NCBI RefSeq assembly: GCF_023721815.1
Contig: NZ_JAMDLI010000002.1
Span: 62,001 to 126,000 of the forward strand
From: Pleomorphomonas sp. JP5
Lineage (GTDB): Bacteria > Pseudomonadota > Alphaproteobacteria > Rhizobiales > Pleomorphomonadaceae
Reading direction: 5' to 3'
DNA length: 64,000 bases
Below the pieces are notes generated by a model. The model saw only the letters and a list, made by a program, of their open reading frames with translations. It made no database searches and had not been told where the DNA came from. A program made the translations under genes and the position numbers. Of the stretch, positions 44,227 through 53,335 are shown piece by piece. Each line of letters opens with the position of its first letter. Position 1 is the first letter of the stretch.

Positions 44227-45519
44227 TTATCGGTCGGGATCCACGAGGTCGAGGAACCCCGTCATCTCGTCCTCGCCGCCCTCCGGCGCGCTACCGACCA
44301 TAACGGCAACGGCGAAGGCGATGGCCGATGAGGTCGTCGTGTGCGTCGTCGCCCCGGCCCTCAGGTTCATCACCAGCGTCGGGCAGAGGAACAACGCGAA
44401 GCGGATCACGTCCCGCCAGTCGGCCGGCAGCAGATCGCGCGCCTTGAGAGTGGCGAGGAGCGGCTGCCACACCAGCTCGGCCTTGGCGGCGAGAAGTGCC
44501 CGCCGCACGGGTGTCAGCGCCCAATCGGTGTCGATGGCCATCGTGCCATCGCCAAGGCGCACCTCGGCCGAGAAGCGTCGGGTCGCCTCCGCCGGGTCAT
44601 AGAGCCAGAGCGGATGGGCGAACACATTGTGAAAGGTGGCCTTCGCCTCGGCGATCAGCGACGGGACGCTCTCGCCTGCAAAAGCCGGATCGTAGAAGCT
44701 GAGCTTAGGCCCCTCGCCGTACCAGACATTTGCGTTGTGTGCGTCGCCGTGAGCCACCACGCCGCCGGCATCCGCCAGCAGATCCGGCCGCAGTCGCGCG
44801 CCCGCTGCCGCGAAGAGCTCGCCAACGGAGCGACGATAGGGCTGCCCGTTGACGATCAGCCGTCGCGCCGCGAAATCCTCCCAGCCGAGCTCGGCGCCCG
44901 GCAGGCGAACCATCTGGCCAAGATAGAAGCCGGCGAACCGGCCGCCTGGAAAGCGTCGGCCGGGCATATCGACGAGACGATCGTGAAAGAGACGATGGAT
45001 CGGCTCGGCCGCAGCCTCTTCGGACGTCACCGGATGCAGGCTGTCGAGATAGACCCGGGCGATCGAGGCGTCGAGGTCGCGCTCGGCCGCGACGGCATCC
45101 GCCTCGCCGACAATATCGCGATGGCCGTCGAGCGCGGCGATGTCGAGCGCTCTCAGCACATCGGAAAAGCGGGGATCGGAGCGGCGGCGGTAGACCAGCA
45201 CCTGCTCGCCCGGCAAGTTCGAGACGAACACCGGCATGTCCACCGGCAGACTCGCACGGGCCAGAATGTCGGCGCGGTAATACTCGCCGGTCATCGCCTC
45301 CTCGCCATCCTCCTGATGGAACTTGAAGAAGTAATCGGCACCACCCGCCGAAAAGAAGCCATTCAGCGAGTTCAGGCTGTACTGGTCGCGATTGATGGCG
45401 ACGCCTTCGGCCACAAGATCGAACAGATCGGCAAACAGCGCCGCGAGCGCCGTCTTGGCGGCGCTCTCGTCATTGACCGCGAGGCGGCGGATGTCGGCGG
45501 TGCGGCTCGATGCCGTCAT
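44227..45519 (-). CDS. Phosphotransferase-like protein (APH/choline-kinase fold)
   Basis: 430 residues. VVAHGDAHNANVW near residue 257 is the HGDxHxxN catalytic loop of aminoglycoside/choline-kinase-like phosphotransferases, and LSFYDPAFAGE stands in place of the DxD/DFG metal loop. The N-terminal lobe is plausible but weakly conserved. Substrate unknown. It is the last gene of the leftward ABC-importer operon, 38 bp after the histidinol-dehydrogenase-like gene, so it may phosphorylate the imported compound or a product. Confidence 0.65.
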   Translation of the reverse strand: MTASSRTADIRRLAVNDESAAKTALAALFADLFDLVAEGVAINRDQYSLNSLNGFFSAGGADYFFKFHQEDGEEAMTGEYYRADILARASLPVDMPVFVSNLPGEQVLVYRRRSDPRFSDVLRALDIAALDGHRDIVGEADAVAAERDLDASIARVYLDSLHPVTSEEAAAEPIHRLFHDRLVDMPGRRFPGGRFAGFYLGQMVRLPGAELGWEDFAARRLIVNGQPYRRSVGELFAAAGARLRPDLLADAGGVVAHGDAHNANVWYGEGPKLSFYDPAFAGESVPSLIAEAKATFHNVFAHPLWLYDPAEATRRFSAEVRLGDGTMAIDTDWALTPVRRALLAAKAELVWQPLLATLKARDLLPADWRDVIRFALFLCPTLVMNLRAGATTHTTTSSAIAFAVAVMVGSAPEGGEDEMTGFLDLVDPDR

Positions 45520-45557
45520 GCCACCCTCGGCTTTTGAGCGTGAACGGCCTTCATCAC

Positions 45558-46880
45558 TCAGCCCTTGAGATAGGCGTCACGCACCGACGACACCGCCTGT
45601 TCGTGCGACGAGAAGCCCTCGTAACGCGCCAGCACCCGGGCCGTATGGGCGAGTTCCGGATAGGCTCCGGCCGTGACGTAGCCGATCGACGCGCGCTTGA
45701 CGAAATCGAACACCGACAGCGGTCCCCAGGTGCGCGCCCAGCGGCTGGTCGGCAGCACGGCGTTCGGGCCGAGGCCGAAGTTGGCGATCGACACCGGCGT
45801 GTAGGGACCCATCAGGATCTCCGCCGCTTCGGTGATCTTGCCGAGATGGGCGTAGGGGTCGGTAGAGAGGATCTCCAGATGCTCCGGCGCATAGGCGTTG
45901 ACGAAGGCGTGGCTCTCCTCGACCGACGAAGTCAGGATGATGCCGCCGAAAGCCCCGCCGAGCACCTTCTTGGAGAACTCAACGCGCTGCGGCGTCATGC
46001 GCGCCCAATGGTCCGGCAGCGCGGCCAGCGCCTCCTCGGCGACGCGGCGCGAATGGGTGACGATATAGGCCGAGCTGTCCGGACCGTGTTCAGCCTCGAT
46101 CAGCACGTCGAGCGCGGCGAGACCGCCGTGCACCGTATCGTCGGCGAAAATGATCGCTTCCGACGGCCCGGCGGGCAGGCCGGCGTCGATGACACCCGAC
46201 AACAGGCGCTTGGCGGCGACAACCCACGGGCTGCCGGGACCGACGATCTTCAGCGCCGGCTTCACCGTCTCCGTGCCGAAGGCCACTGCCGCGACGGCCT
46301 GTGCGCCACCGACCTTGTAGACCGTCTCGACACCGGCAAGACGGGCCGCGACGAGCGTGGCCGCGTCCACCGAACCGTCAGGCGTCGGCGGTGTGACGAT
46401 GGCGAGCTCCGGCACGCCGGCCACCACCGCCGGCACGGCCGTCATCATCGTCACCGACGGGAAGGCGCCCTTGCCGCGGGGAATGTAGAGCGCCACTGAC
46501 TTGATGGGCGTCACCCGGTCGCCGGCGAAGGCACCAGGGCGGATCTCCTTCAGCCACATGGCCTCCGGCTTCTGCTCTTCGTGAAAGCGGCGAATGTTCT
46601 CGATGCCGTAGCGGATCGCCTCAACGACTTCCGGCTCGACGGCCTTGAAGGCGGCATCGAACTCGGCCTCGGTCGCCTTCAGCGCGCCGGGCTTGACCTC
46701 GGACTTGTCGAGCTCGCGCGCAAAACGATGGAGCGCCGCGTCGCCTTCCGTCTTCACCGCCTCGATGATCGGGGCGACCTTTTCGAGGAAGAAGGTGAGG
46801 TCGGTTTCCGAGCGCTTGAGCAGGGCGGCGCGGCCGGCGGCGTCGAGCTTGGCGTAGTCGTGGAAGGAGACGTCGGTCAT
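45558..46880 (-). CDS. Histidinol-dehydrogenase-like oxidoreductase (HpsN-like subfamily?)
   Basis: 440 residues with the HisD fold and NAD site. The catalytic Glu-His pair is present (NAYAPEHLEIL), as is AGPSEA. Compared with true HisD, the zinc-site region differs: the usual QAEHG reads EAEHG, and the GDY segment before the NHVLPT motif reads NFGLGPNAVLPT, so one metal ligand Asp appears to be Asn. Location in a solute importer operon, away from his genes, also argues against histidine synthesis. Known paralogues such as HpsN oxidise dihydroxypropanesulfonate to sulfolactate; a similar primary-alcohol-to-acid oxidation is a fair guess here. GAGGACC precedes the ATG. Confidence 0.75.
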   Translation of the reverse strand: MTDVSFHDYAKLDAAGRAALLKRSETDLTFFLEKVAPIIEAVKTEGDAALHRFARELDKSEVKPGALKATEAEFDAAFKAVEPEVVEAIRYGIENIRRFHEEQKPEAMWLKEIRPGAFAGDRVTPIKSVALYIPRGKGAFPSVTMMTAVPAVVAGVPELAIVTPPTPDGSVDAATLVAARLAGVETVYKVGGAQAVAAVAFGTETVKPALKIVGPGSPWVVAAKRLLSGVIDAGLPAGPSEAIIFADDTVHGGLAALDVLIEAEHGPDSSAYIVTHSRRVAEEALAALPDHWARMTPQRVEFSKKVLGGAFGGIILTSSVEESHAFVNAYAPEHLEILSTDPYAHLGKITEAAEILMGPYTPVSIANFGLGPNAVLPTSRWARTWGPLSVFDFVKRASIGYVTAGAYPELAHTARVLARYEGFSSHEQAVSSVRDAYLKG

Positions 46881-46917
46881 GGGTGCGGTCCTCGAACAGC
46901 GGGCGCTTTTCGCGCCT

Positions 46918-47718
46918 TCATTTGGATTTCAGGAAAATGTCCAGCCCGACCAGCCAGTCGAGCAGCGCGATGGCGATGGCGGCGACGGCGATGAACACCA
47001 CGGATATGGCGGCAAGGTCGGGCGTGATGATCGAGCGGATCGAGTTGTAGATCTGAACCGGCAGCGTGACGATGCGCGCGTCGACGAGCAGCAGCGAGAC
47101 CAGGAACTCGTTGAGCGCCAGGATGAACATCAAGAGCGCGCCGGTGATGATGCCGGGCGTCACCGCCGGCACCGTCACCGCGAGAAATGTCGAAAGCGGC
47201 GGAGCGCCGCAATTGGCGGCCGCCAGCTCAAGGTCGGGATCGAGGCTGGCGGCGCTGGCCGTCACGGCCCAGATCATGAACGGCAGATTGATCACAGCGC
47301 AGGCGATACCCACCGGCCACAGTTGGCCCAGCAGCCCCCATTTGCCGAAGATCAGCATCAGGCCGATACCCGAACCGATCAGCGGCACCGTGAACGGCAA
47401 CAGCAGGTAGATCTGAACACCGGCAGCGAACCGCACGCGATACTTCGCCAAGGCAATGCCGGCCAGCGTTCCCGTGGGTATGGAGATCGCCGTGCAAATG
47501 GTGGCGACGATCACCGAACGAAAGAAGGCGTCGCGCAGATCGGTGGCGCTGGCGATCGCCGCGTACCACTTGAGCGACAGCCCTTCCGGCGGAAAGGTGA
47601 TCATGTTGCCGGCGGTAAACGAAGCGCCCAGAACGACGAGCGTTGGCGCCGACAGCATGACGAGCGCGACGATGACGAAGCCCCAGAGGGTCACGGCCTT
47701 TGACCGGTCGCCCTTCAT
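46918..47718 (-). CDS. ABC transporter permease, PotC type
   Basis: 266 residues, six membrane helices, with the EAA-like loop LELAAANCGAPPLSTFLAVTVPAV. This is the second permease of a spermidine/putrescine/iron-type (PotABCD) importer. Its start overlaps the stop of the first permease gene (ATGA). Confidence 0.9.
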   Translation of the reverse strand: MKGDRSKAVTLWGFVIVALVMLSAPTLVVLGASFTAGNMITFPPEGLSLKWYAAIASATDLRDAFFRSVIVATICTAISIPTGTLAGIALAKYRVRFAAGVQIYLLLPFTVPLIGSGIGLMLIFGKWGLLGQLWPVGIACAVINLPFMIWAVTASAASLDPDLELAAANCGAPPLSTFLAVTVPAVTPGIITGALLMFILALNEFLVSLLLVDARIVTLPVQIYNSIRSIITPDLAAISVVFIAVAAIAIALLDWLVGLDIFLKSK

Positions 47719-48656
47719 TTCGACCTCCCCATGGCCAGCGTCCCGGCTCCGAACAATGCGAACACCACGCCGACCATGATCGAGCCGACGGCGACCAACA
47801 GCAGCGCCAGCGTCGCGCCCATGCCCTGATCGGAGGTTCGGAAGAACTGATCGTAGATGGCGTTGGCGATGAAATCCTGCGAACCGCCGCCGAGAATGGC
47901 GGGAATGGCGAAATCGGTGAGCGACAGCGTCATCACCACAAGGCCGGCGCCGATGAAGCCGGGTTTGGCGAGCGGCAGCACGACGTGGATGAAGGTCCTC
48001 ACCCAGTTGGCGCCGAGCGAACCGGCCGCCGACTCCATCTCCTCCGGAATGGCGGTGAGCGCCGGCGCCAGCATCAGCACGGCGAACGGCAGCATGTACT
48101 GCACCAAGCCGAACAGCACCGCCGGATAATTGTAGAGGAGACGGATCGGCGCCACGCCGACAAAGCCCAGCGCCTCGTTGACCATGCCCTGCGAGCCCAG
48201 GATGATCAGCCAGCCGTAGGCACGCACCACCTGCCCGATGAAGAAGGGCAGGAACAGGGCGATCAGCAGGAACTTGCGGAGGAACGTCGAGCGCGTCCGC
48301 ACCATGACGTAGGAATAGGGAAAGGCGAAGACGAGCGTGATCACCGTGACGATCAGCGACCCGATCAGGCTGCGACTTGCCACCGTGAAGAACAGCTTTT
48401 CGGTAAAGGCGCGATCGTAGTTCGCCAGCGAATAGTCGTCGGATGGCAGGAAGGTCGCGGTATCCAGCTTCCGAAACGAGCCATCGGCCATGTCCCAGAG
48501 GCCGAGAACCAGAAGCCCCACCAGCACGACGGCCGGCATCAGCATCAGCCAGGGTACGGCGGCCGAGAAACTGCGCGGCCAGACGGCGGCGGCGATCGCC
48601 TCGACGGCGTCCATCAGGCGCCAGGACAGGGGATAGGAGGTACGGCTCGGACGCAT
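47715..48656 (-). CDS. ABC transporter permease, PotB type
   Basis: 313 residues, six membrane helices. The coupling loop is MESAAGSLGANWVRTFIHVVLPLA. It pairs with the PotC-type permease gene that overlaps its end, and follows the binding-protein gene by about 73 bp. Confidence 0.9.
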   Translation of the reverse strand: MRPSRTSYPLSWRLMDAVEAIAAAVWPRSFSAAVPWLMLMPAVVLVGLLVLGLWDMADGSFRKLDTATFLPSDDYSLANYDRAFTEKLFFTVASRSLIGSLIVTVITLVFAFPYSYVMVRTRSTFLRKFLLIALFLPFFIGQVVRAYGWLIILGSQGMVNEALGFVGVAPIRLLYNYPAVLFGLVQYMLPFAVLMLAPALTAIPEEMESAAGSLGANWVRTFIHVVLPLAKPGFIGAGLVVMTLSLTDFAIPAILGGGSQDFIANAIYDQFFRTSDQGMGATLALLLVAVGSIMVGVVFALFGAGTLAMGRSK

Positions 48657-48729
48657 TGGTCGGTCTGGTCTTCCTGAAAAGTGGCCCGCCGCTCCGAAAG
48701 CGGCAGGCCTTGCGGGAGCGGAGCCGAGA

Positions 48730-49842
48730 TCAGCCCTGCATGATTTCCTTGAACTTGCCGAACCACTCGCTCTCGTGCTCGACCTGCACCTTGGAGGAGA
48801 TGCGGATCAGCTTCTTGAAGTCGGCTTCGGTGGTCGGATAGGACGAATCGCCGACCAGATCGGCCGGCGGATTGACGCCCGGCACCACGCCCGGCAGCCC
48901 GAGACCGTCGAGCCAGACCTGCTGCGCATCCTTGGTGATGGCGAAGTTGATGTACTGCTTGGCCCAGTAGAGCTCGTTCTCGGGCAGCCCCTTGGGGATC
49001 CACAGGCCATCGGTGTCGTACTTGGCGCCCTCTTCCGGAACGGTCCAGGCGATATCGACGCCATTCGCCTTGGCTTCGCGGGCGTTGGTCGAGATCGTGC
49101 AGGCCGCGTCGATCTCGCCCTTCTGGAACCAGGCGGTGAAGTCCGGGTCCTCGCCGAGCAGCGGCTCCTGCTCCTTGATCTTGGCGATGAAGTCCCAGGC
49201 CGCCTGCATGTTGTCCGGGATGTCCTCGAGCTTGCCGCCGCCGGCCACCTGAGCCGGGAAGTGGAAGCCGATGCCGTCGTTGTAGAGCGCAATCCGCCCC
49301 TTGAGCTTCGGATCGAGCAGATCCTTCCAAGACTTCGGTGCGCCATCGGGGAAGGCGCTCGGGCGATAGGCCAGCACGTAGACGTAGCCGTAGGTGTTGA
49401 CGATCGGATAGCCGTCGAGGCCGACCGGCTTGGCAAGCTCCGTCACGTTGGCAAGGTTGGAAAGATCGGAGAGATCTTCCGTCACGCCACGCAAGGCCGA
49501 CTTGGTGGCGTTGGTGGTGGTGTCCCAGTTGATGTGGATCGGCGGCACGCGCTTCTGCGCCACGGCGGCCCAGACCTTGGGCTGAATCTCGTTGTCTTCG
49601 GTGAGGTCGTGGCGGACGGCGATGCCTGTGGCCTCTGTGAACGGATCGGAGACGCCCTTCTTGAGGCTGTCGACCCAGGAACCGCCCCAGGCGCGGACGA
49701 TGATCTCCTTGGGCTTCTCCGGCTCGGCGGCGAAGGCGCGGCCGAACGGCATGCCGACGAGGCCGGCGGCACCGGCAAGGCCGACGCCCTGCAGGAAACG
49801 GCGACGGCCGAGATTGAGGAAGGGCTTGGACGGTCCAGTCAT
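48730..49842 (-). CDS. ABC transporter substrate-binding protein, PotD type
   Basis: 370 residues. A twin-arginine signal GRRRFLQGVGLAGAAGLVGM ends in AFAAE, so export is probably by Tat, as for many PotD-like proteins. The mature part is the type II periplasmic binding fold (IIVRAWGGSWVDSLKKGVSD near the start). The ligand could be a polyamine, an amino alcohol or a sulfonate; it cannot be read from the sequence. The start at 49842 follows an AGGAGAACG ribosome binding site. Confidence 0.88.
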   Translation of the reverse strand: MTGPSKPFLNLGRRRFLQGVGLAGAAGLVGMPFGRAFAAEPEKPKEIIVRAWGGSWVDSLKKGVSDPFTEATGIAVRHDLTEDNEIQPKVWAAVAQKRVPPIHINWDTTTNATKSALRGVTEDLSDLSNLANVTELAKPVGLDGYPIVNTYGYVYVLAYRPSAFPDGAPKSWKDLLDPKLKGRIALYNDGIGFHFPAQVAGGGKLEDIPDNMQAAWDFIAKIKEQEPLLGEDPDFTAWFQKGEIDAACTISTNAREAKANGVDIAWTVPEEGAKYDTDGLWIPKGLPENELYWAKQYINFAITKDAQQVWLDGLGLPGVVPGVNPPADLVGDSSYPTTEADFKKLIRISSKVQVEHESEWFGKFKEIMQG

Positions 49843-49882
49843 TGTCGTTCTCCTCTGGCTTTGCTTTTTGGTGCCGGTCTGC

Positions 49883-51022
49883 TCAATCCCCGAAGACCAG
49901 CACATCCTTCACGTTCCACCCTAGCGCGACCGACGATCCCACGTCGTGCTGGCTGTGGGTCACGGGGTCATGATCGAAGACACGCAGCGTCGTACCGCCG
50001 AGATCGGCCACGGCCACCTCGTAGACCACTCGCTCGCCCTCGAAGATCGCATCGGTGACGATGCCGCCAAACACTGTGTCGACGTCCCCGAGCGCCTCGC
50101 GGCCACCGCCGATCCGGATCTGCTCGGCTCGAAGCGCGCCGCGCGCCGAAACGCCGGTCGCCGGACGAAAACCGTTGCCGGAGCGGCCGGCAAAACCGGC
50201 ATGCCCGAACACGATCCGCTCGCCGTCGACGTTCGCCACGACACCGTCGACGAAGTTGGTGACGCCGATGAAGTTGGCGACGAAGGCATTCTTCGGCTGC
50301 CGATAGGTGGCCTCCGGCCGGGCCTTCTGCTGGATGCGGCCATGGTCCATGACGATGATCTCGTCGGAAACCACCAGGGCCTCGCGCTGGTCGTGCGTCA
50401 CGTTTATGGTGGTGACGTCGAGCTCACGCTGGATGCGGCGAAACTCGAGCTGCATCTCTTCGCGAAGCTTGCGATCGAGGGCGGCGAGCGGCTCGTCGAG
50501 CAACAACAGGTCCGGCTCGAAGACGAGGGCGCGGGCGATGGCGACGCGCTGCTGCTGACCGCCGGAAAGCTCGTGGATGCGACGGTCGCCGAGCTTCCCG
50601 AGCTTGACGAGATCGAGATAGCGATGAACGCGGTCGGGAATGGTGCGCGCGTCGAACCGGCGCATCCTCAGGGGAAAGGCGACATTCTCGGCCGCCGTCA
50701 GGTGCGGAAACAGAGCGAGCTTCTGGAACACCATGCCGATCGACCGCTTGTGCGGCGGCACGCTGCCGACGGCAAGACCGTTGATGAACACTTCGCCCGA
50801 TGTCGGCTGACCGAAGCCGGCAATCATCCGGAGCAGCGTCGTCTTGCCCGAGCCGGACGGGCCGAGAATGGTGAGAAAGCGCCCCTTCTCCAAGTCGAAC
50901 GAGGCGTCGCGCACCGCATGAACGCCGTCGAACACCATGTTGACGTCACGGACCGACACCGCAAACGGTGCTTCGACTGCTGTCGCCGCTGTGTGCGTCA
51001 TCCCCTTACTCTCTGCCCTCAC
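49883..51022 (-). CDS. ABC transporter ATP-binding protein, PotA type
   Basis: 379 residues. Walker A GPSGSGKTTLLRM, signature LSGGQQQRVAIARAL, Walker B LLLLDEPLAALD and a C-terminal TOBE domain. A GTG at 51022 is chosen as start because GGAGG lies exactly 7 nt upstream; the ATG seven codons later has its purine run directly against it, too close for a ribosome. It drives the PotB/PotC-type permeases. Confidence 0.92.
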   Translation of the reverse strand: MRAESKGMTHTAATAVEAPFAVSVRDVNMVFDGVHAVRDASFDLEKGRFLTILGPSGSGKTTLLRMIAGFGQPTSGEVFINGLAVGSVPPHKRSIGMVFQKLALFPHLTAAENVAFPLRMRRFDARTIPDRVHRYLDLVKLGKLGDRRIHELSGGQQQRVAIARALVFEPDLLLLDEPLAALDRKLREEMQLEFRRIQRELDVTTINVTHDQREALVVSDEIIVMDHGRIQQKARPEATYRQPKNAFVANFIGVTNFVDGVVANVDGERIVFGHAGFAGRSGNGFRPATGVSARGALRAEQIRIGGGREALGDVDTVFGGIVTDAIFEGERVVYEVAVADLGGTTLRVFDHDPVTHSQHDVGSSVALGWNVKDVLVFGD

Positions 51023-51095
51023 GTTTCGGCCTCCATTCCCACAGGGAGCGCCGCAGTACCATATACATCTCTAGACAGGCCGTCACGCATCTGGA

Positions 51096-51112
51096 GTGTA
51101 ACTTTTATACAC
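51096..51112. promoter_or_regulatory. Short palindrome before the ABC ATPase gene
   Basis: GTGTA-N7-TACAC, AT-rich, between the SDR stop and the ATPase gene, 73 bp upstream of the latter's GTG. The form resembles GntR-family operators. It may mark an internal promoter of the importer operon. No regulator gene is adjacent. Confidence 0.35.
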
Positions 51113-51115
51113 GCC

Positions 51116-51889
51116 TCAAATTGAGGCAAGATAGCCGCCATCCACTGGAATGCACTGGCCGGTAATATAGGCAGATGCATCGGATGCTAGAAAAATCACC
51201 GCCCCGGCAAGGTCTCCCAACGCCCCGAAGCGGCCGAGTGGGATCTTGGCCAGCATCGACGTCTGCCAGGCATCGTCACGGTAGAAAACGTCGGTCATCG
51301 CCGTCCGGAAGTAGCCGGGCGCTACCGCGTTGACGCGAATTCCAAGGCCGGCCCATTCGGCGGCCAGCGCCTGCGTCATGCCGAGAACGCCGGCCTTCGA
51401 CGAGCCATAGGGCACGGCGGTCGGCACGCCGACATAGCTGGTTAGGGAGGCAAGATTGACGATCGCTCCACCCCGCCCGTCGGCCTGCATCCATCGCGCC
51501 GCCGCCTGCGCCACGAAGAAGGCGCCCTTGAGGTTGGTATCGACCACGCGATCCCAAACCTCCTCCTCGATATCCAGCGACGGCGTCACTTCCTCGTAGC
51601 CGGCATTGTTGACCAGAATGTCGAGGCCACCCAAATCTTCGGCGGCTCGCTCCACGACAGTCCGGCTGCCGACCACGTCGCGCACATCATGAGCGAGCGC
51701 GACGACTCGCCGTCCAAGCGCCCCGATGGCAGCAGAGGTCTCGTCGAGCGAATGCGCGTTGCGGGCGGTAATGGCGACGTCGGCACCAGCCCCGGCCAGC
51801 GCGACGGCAAGAGCCTGACCAATGCCGCGGCTTGCCCCGGTTACCAGCGCCTTGCGATCTTCTAGATTGAAGAGAGCGAGCGGCGACAT
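51116..51889 (-). CDS. Short-chain dehydrogenase/reductase
   Basis: 257-residue classical SDR. NAD(P) site TGASRGIG (residues ~17-24), NNAG motif, catalytic Ser in VNLASLTSYVG, Tyr and Lys in YGSSKAG, C-terminal PVDGGY. It resembles gluconate-5-dehydrogenase-like sugar/polyol SDRs. First gene of the leftward importer operon, so it likely acts on the imported compound together with the HisD-like enzyme. Start 51889 with GGAG 7 nt upstream. Confidence 0.88.
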   Translation of the reverse strand: MSPLALFNLEDRKALVTGASRGIGQALAVALAGAGADVAITARNAHSLDETSAAIGALGRRVVALAHDVRDVVGSRTVVERAAEDLGGLDILVNNAGYEEVTPSLDIEEEVWDRVVDTNLKGAFFVAQAAARWMQADGRGGAIVNLASLTSYVGVPTAVPYGSSKAGVLGMTQALAAEWAGLGIRVNAVAPGYFRTAMTDVFYRDDAWQTSMLAKIPLGRFGALGDLAGAVIFLASDASAYITGQCIPVDGGYLASI

Positions 51890-51987
51890 GGGAAAACTCC
51901 GGCAGGACAGAACACGCCAGCCCTCCCCCGAGCAGCCAGCGGCCGGCAATGCACCATTTCCAAGCTATGATGTCCATAGACGTAATG

Positions 51988-52010
51988 CCGAATTTCGATG
52001 GCATATTCGG
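51988..52010. promoter_or_regulatory. Inverted repeat in the SDR/hutI divergent region
   Basis: Arms CCGAAT and ATTCGG separated by 11 bp, about 100 bp upstream of the SDR start. Possible operator for the importer operon; no further support. Confidence 0.3.
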
Positions 52011-52073
52011 ATTTCGCGCAGCTGTCTTGCGCAAGCTGAACATCGCCCGCAAAGGTGACGGTCTGCGAATAAC

Positions 52074-52101
52074 TTGCATCGCGACCAAGGTTGTCTATAC
52101 A
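52074..52101 (+). promoter_or_regulatory. hut promoter with HutC-like operator
   Basis: -35 TTGCAT (52074-52079), 16-bp spacer, -10 TATACA (52096-52101). TTGTCTATACAT across the -10 resembles the TTGTATATACAA sites bound by the GntR-family histidine-utilisation repressor HutC. Predicted start near 52108, which excludes the upstream ATG at 52103 and supports 52133 as the hutI start. No hutC gene lies in the window. Confidence 0.55.
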
Positions 52102-52132
52102 TATGAACCCAACAGTCACGTCAGGTATCGCG

Positions 52133-53335
52133 ATGCCCACCCGCCTGTTCCGCAACGCCCGCCTCGTTACGATGGCCGCCCCCCTCGACATAACGCCGGT
52201 GGAGCAGGCGACGATCGTTTCCGTCGACGGCCGCATAGCCTACGCCGGCCCCGAGGCCGACGCACCAGCGACTCCTGAAAGCGCCGAAGTGATCGACCTT
52301 GAGGGCAGACTGGTCACGCCCGGTCTCATCGACTGCCATACGCACCTCGTCCACGGCGGCAACCGCGCCCACGAGTTCGAACTGCGACTGGCAGGCGCCA
52401 GCTACGAGGAAATAGCGCGCGCCGGGGGGGGCATCGTCTCGACCGTCACTGCCACTCGGTCCTCCGGCGAAGACGGGTTGGTGGAAACCGCCCTGCCCCG
52501 GCTCGATCACCTGATCGCCGAGGGTGTCACCACGGTCGAGGTGAAATCGGGCTACGGACTTACCCTTGACAGCGAGCGAGCCCAACTCCGCGCCGCCCGC
52601 CGCCTTGCCGCCGAGCGCAAGGTGACGGTCAGCACAAGCTTCCTCGGCGCACATGCACTGCCGACCGAGTTCAAGGACGACCGCGCCGCTTATCTAACCC
52701 TCGTCCGAGATGAAATGCTGCCGGCCATCGCTGCCGAGGGCCTTGCCGATTGCGTCGATGCCTTCTGCGAGGCCATCGCCTTTTCGCCTGAGGAGGTAGA
52801 CGACCTCTTCGCCGCGGCCGGTCGCCTGGGCCTCAAGGTCCGGCTCCACGCCGACCAGTTGTCCAACCTTGGCGGCGCGGCGCTTGCCGCCCGCCACGGC
52901 GCACTGTCAGCCGATCACCTCGAGCATACCGACGAGGCAGGCGCCGCCTCCATGGCCGCCGCCGGCACCGTCGCCGTGCTTTTGCCCGGCGCCTTCTACT
53001 TCATCCGTGAGACCAAGCTGCCCCCGGTCGACCATTTCCGCAGGCATGGCACGAAGATCGCCATCGCGACCGACTGCAACCCCGGCACCTCGCCGATGAC
53101 CTCGCCGCTGCTCGTCATGAACATGGCGGCGACCCTGTTCCGCCTGACGGTGGCCGAGTGCCTCGCCGGCATGACCATCCACGCCGCCGCCGCCCTCGGC
53201 CTTGCCAGGGACACCGGCTCGATAGAGGCCGGCAAATGGTGCGACCTTGCCGTCTGGAACGCCGAACGGCCGGCCGAACTCGTCTATCGCATTGGCTTCA
53301 ACCCGCTCGCCGCCCGCTACTGGAGAGGTGAATGA
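52133..53335 (+). CDS. hutI: Imidazolonepropionase
   Basis: 400 residues of the amidohydrolase superfamily. It hydrolyses 4-imidazolone-5-propionate to formiminoglutamate, the third step of histidine degradation. The metal site starts [10 protein letters not shown] and later blocks include [20 protein letters not shown] and [10 protein letters not shown]. The start is taken at 52133 from promoter position and family length. The stop overlaps the hutH ATG. Confidence 0.95.
   Translation: MPTRLFRNARLVTMAAPLDITPVEQATIVSVDGRIAYAGPEADAPATPESAEVIDLEGRLVTPGLIDCHTHLVHGGNRAHEFELRLAGASYEEIARAGGGIVSTVTATRSSGEDGLVETALPRLDHLIAEGVTTVEVKSGYGLTLDSERAQLRAARRLAAERKVTVSTSFLGAHALPTEFKDDRAAYLTLVRDEMLPAIAAEGLADCVDAFCEAIAFSPEEVDDLFAAAGRLGLKVRLHADQLSNLGGAALAARHGALSADHLEHTDEAGAASMAAAGTVAVLLPGAFYFIRETKLPPVDHFRRHGTKIAIATDCNPGTSPMTSPLLVMNMAATLFRLTVAECLAGMTIHAAAALGLARDTGSIEAGKWCDLAVWNAERPAELVYRIGFNPLAARYWRGE

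Noticed and set aside
45558-46880. Calling this gene hisD of histidine biosynthesis
   Set aside because: Zinc-site motifs differ from true HisD and the gene lies in an importer operon far from any his gene.
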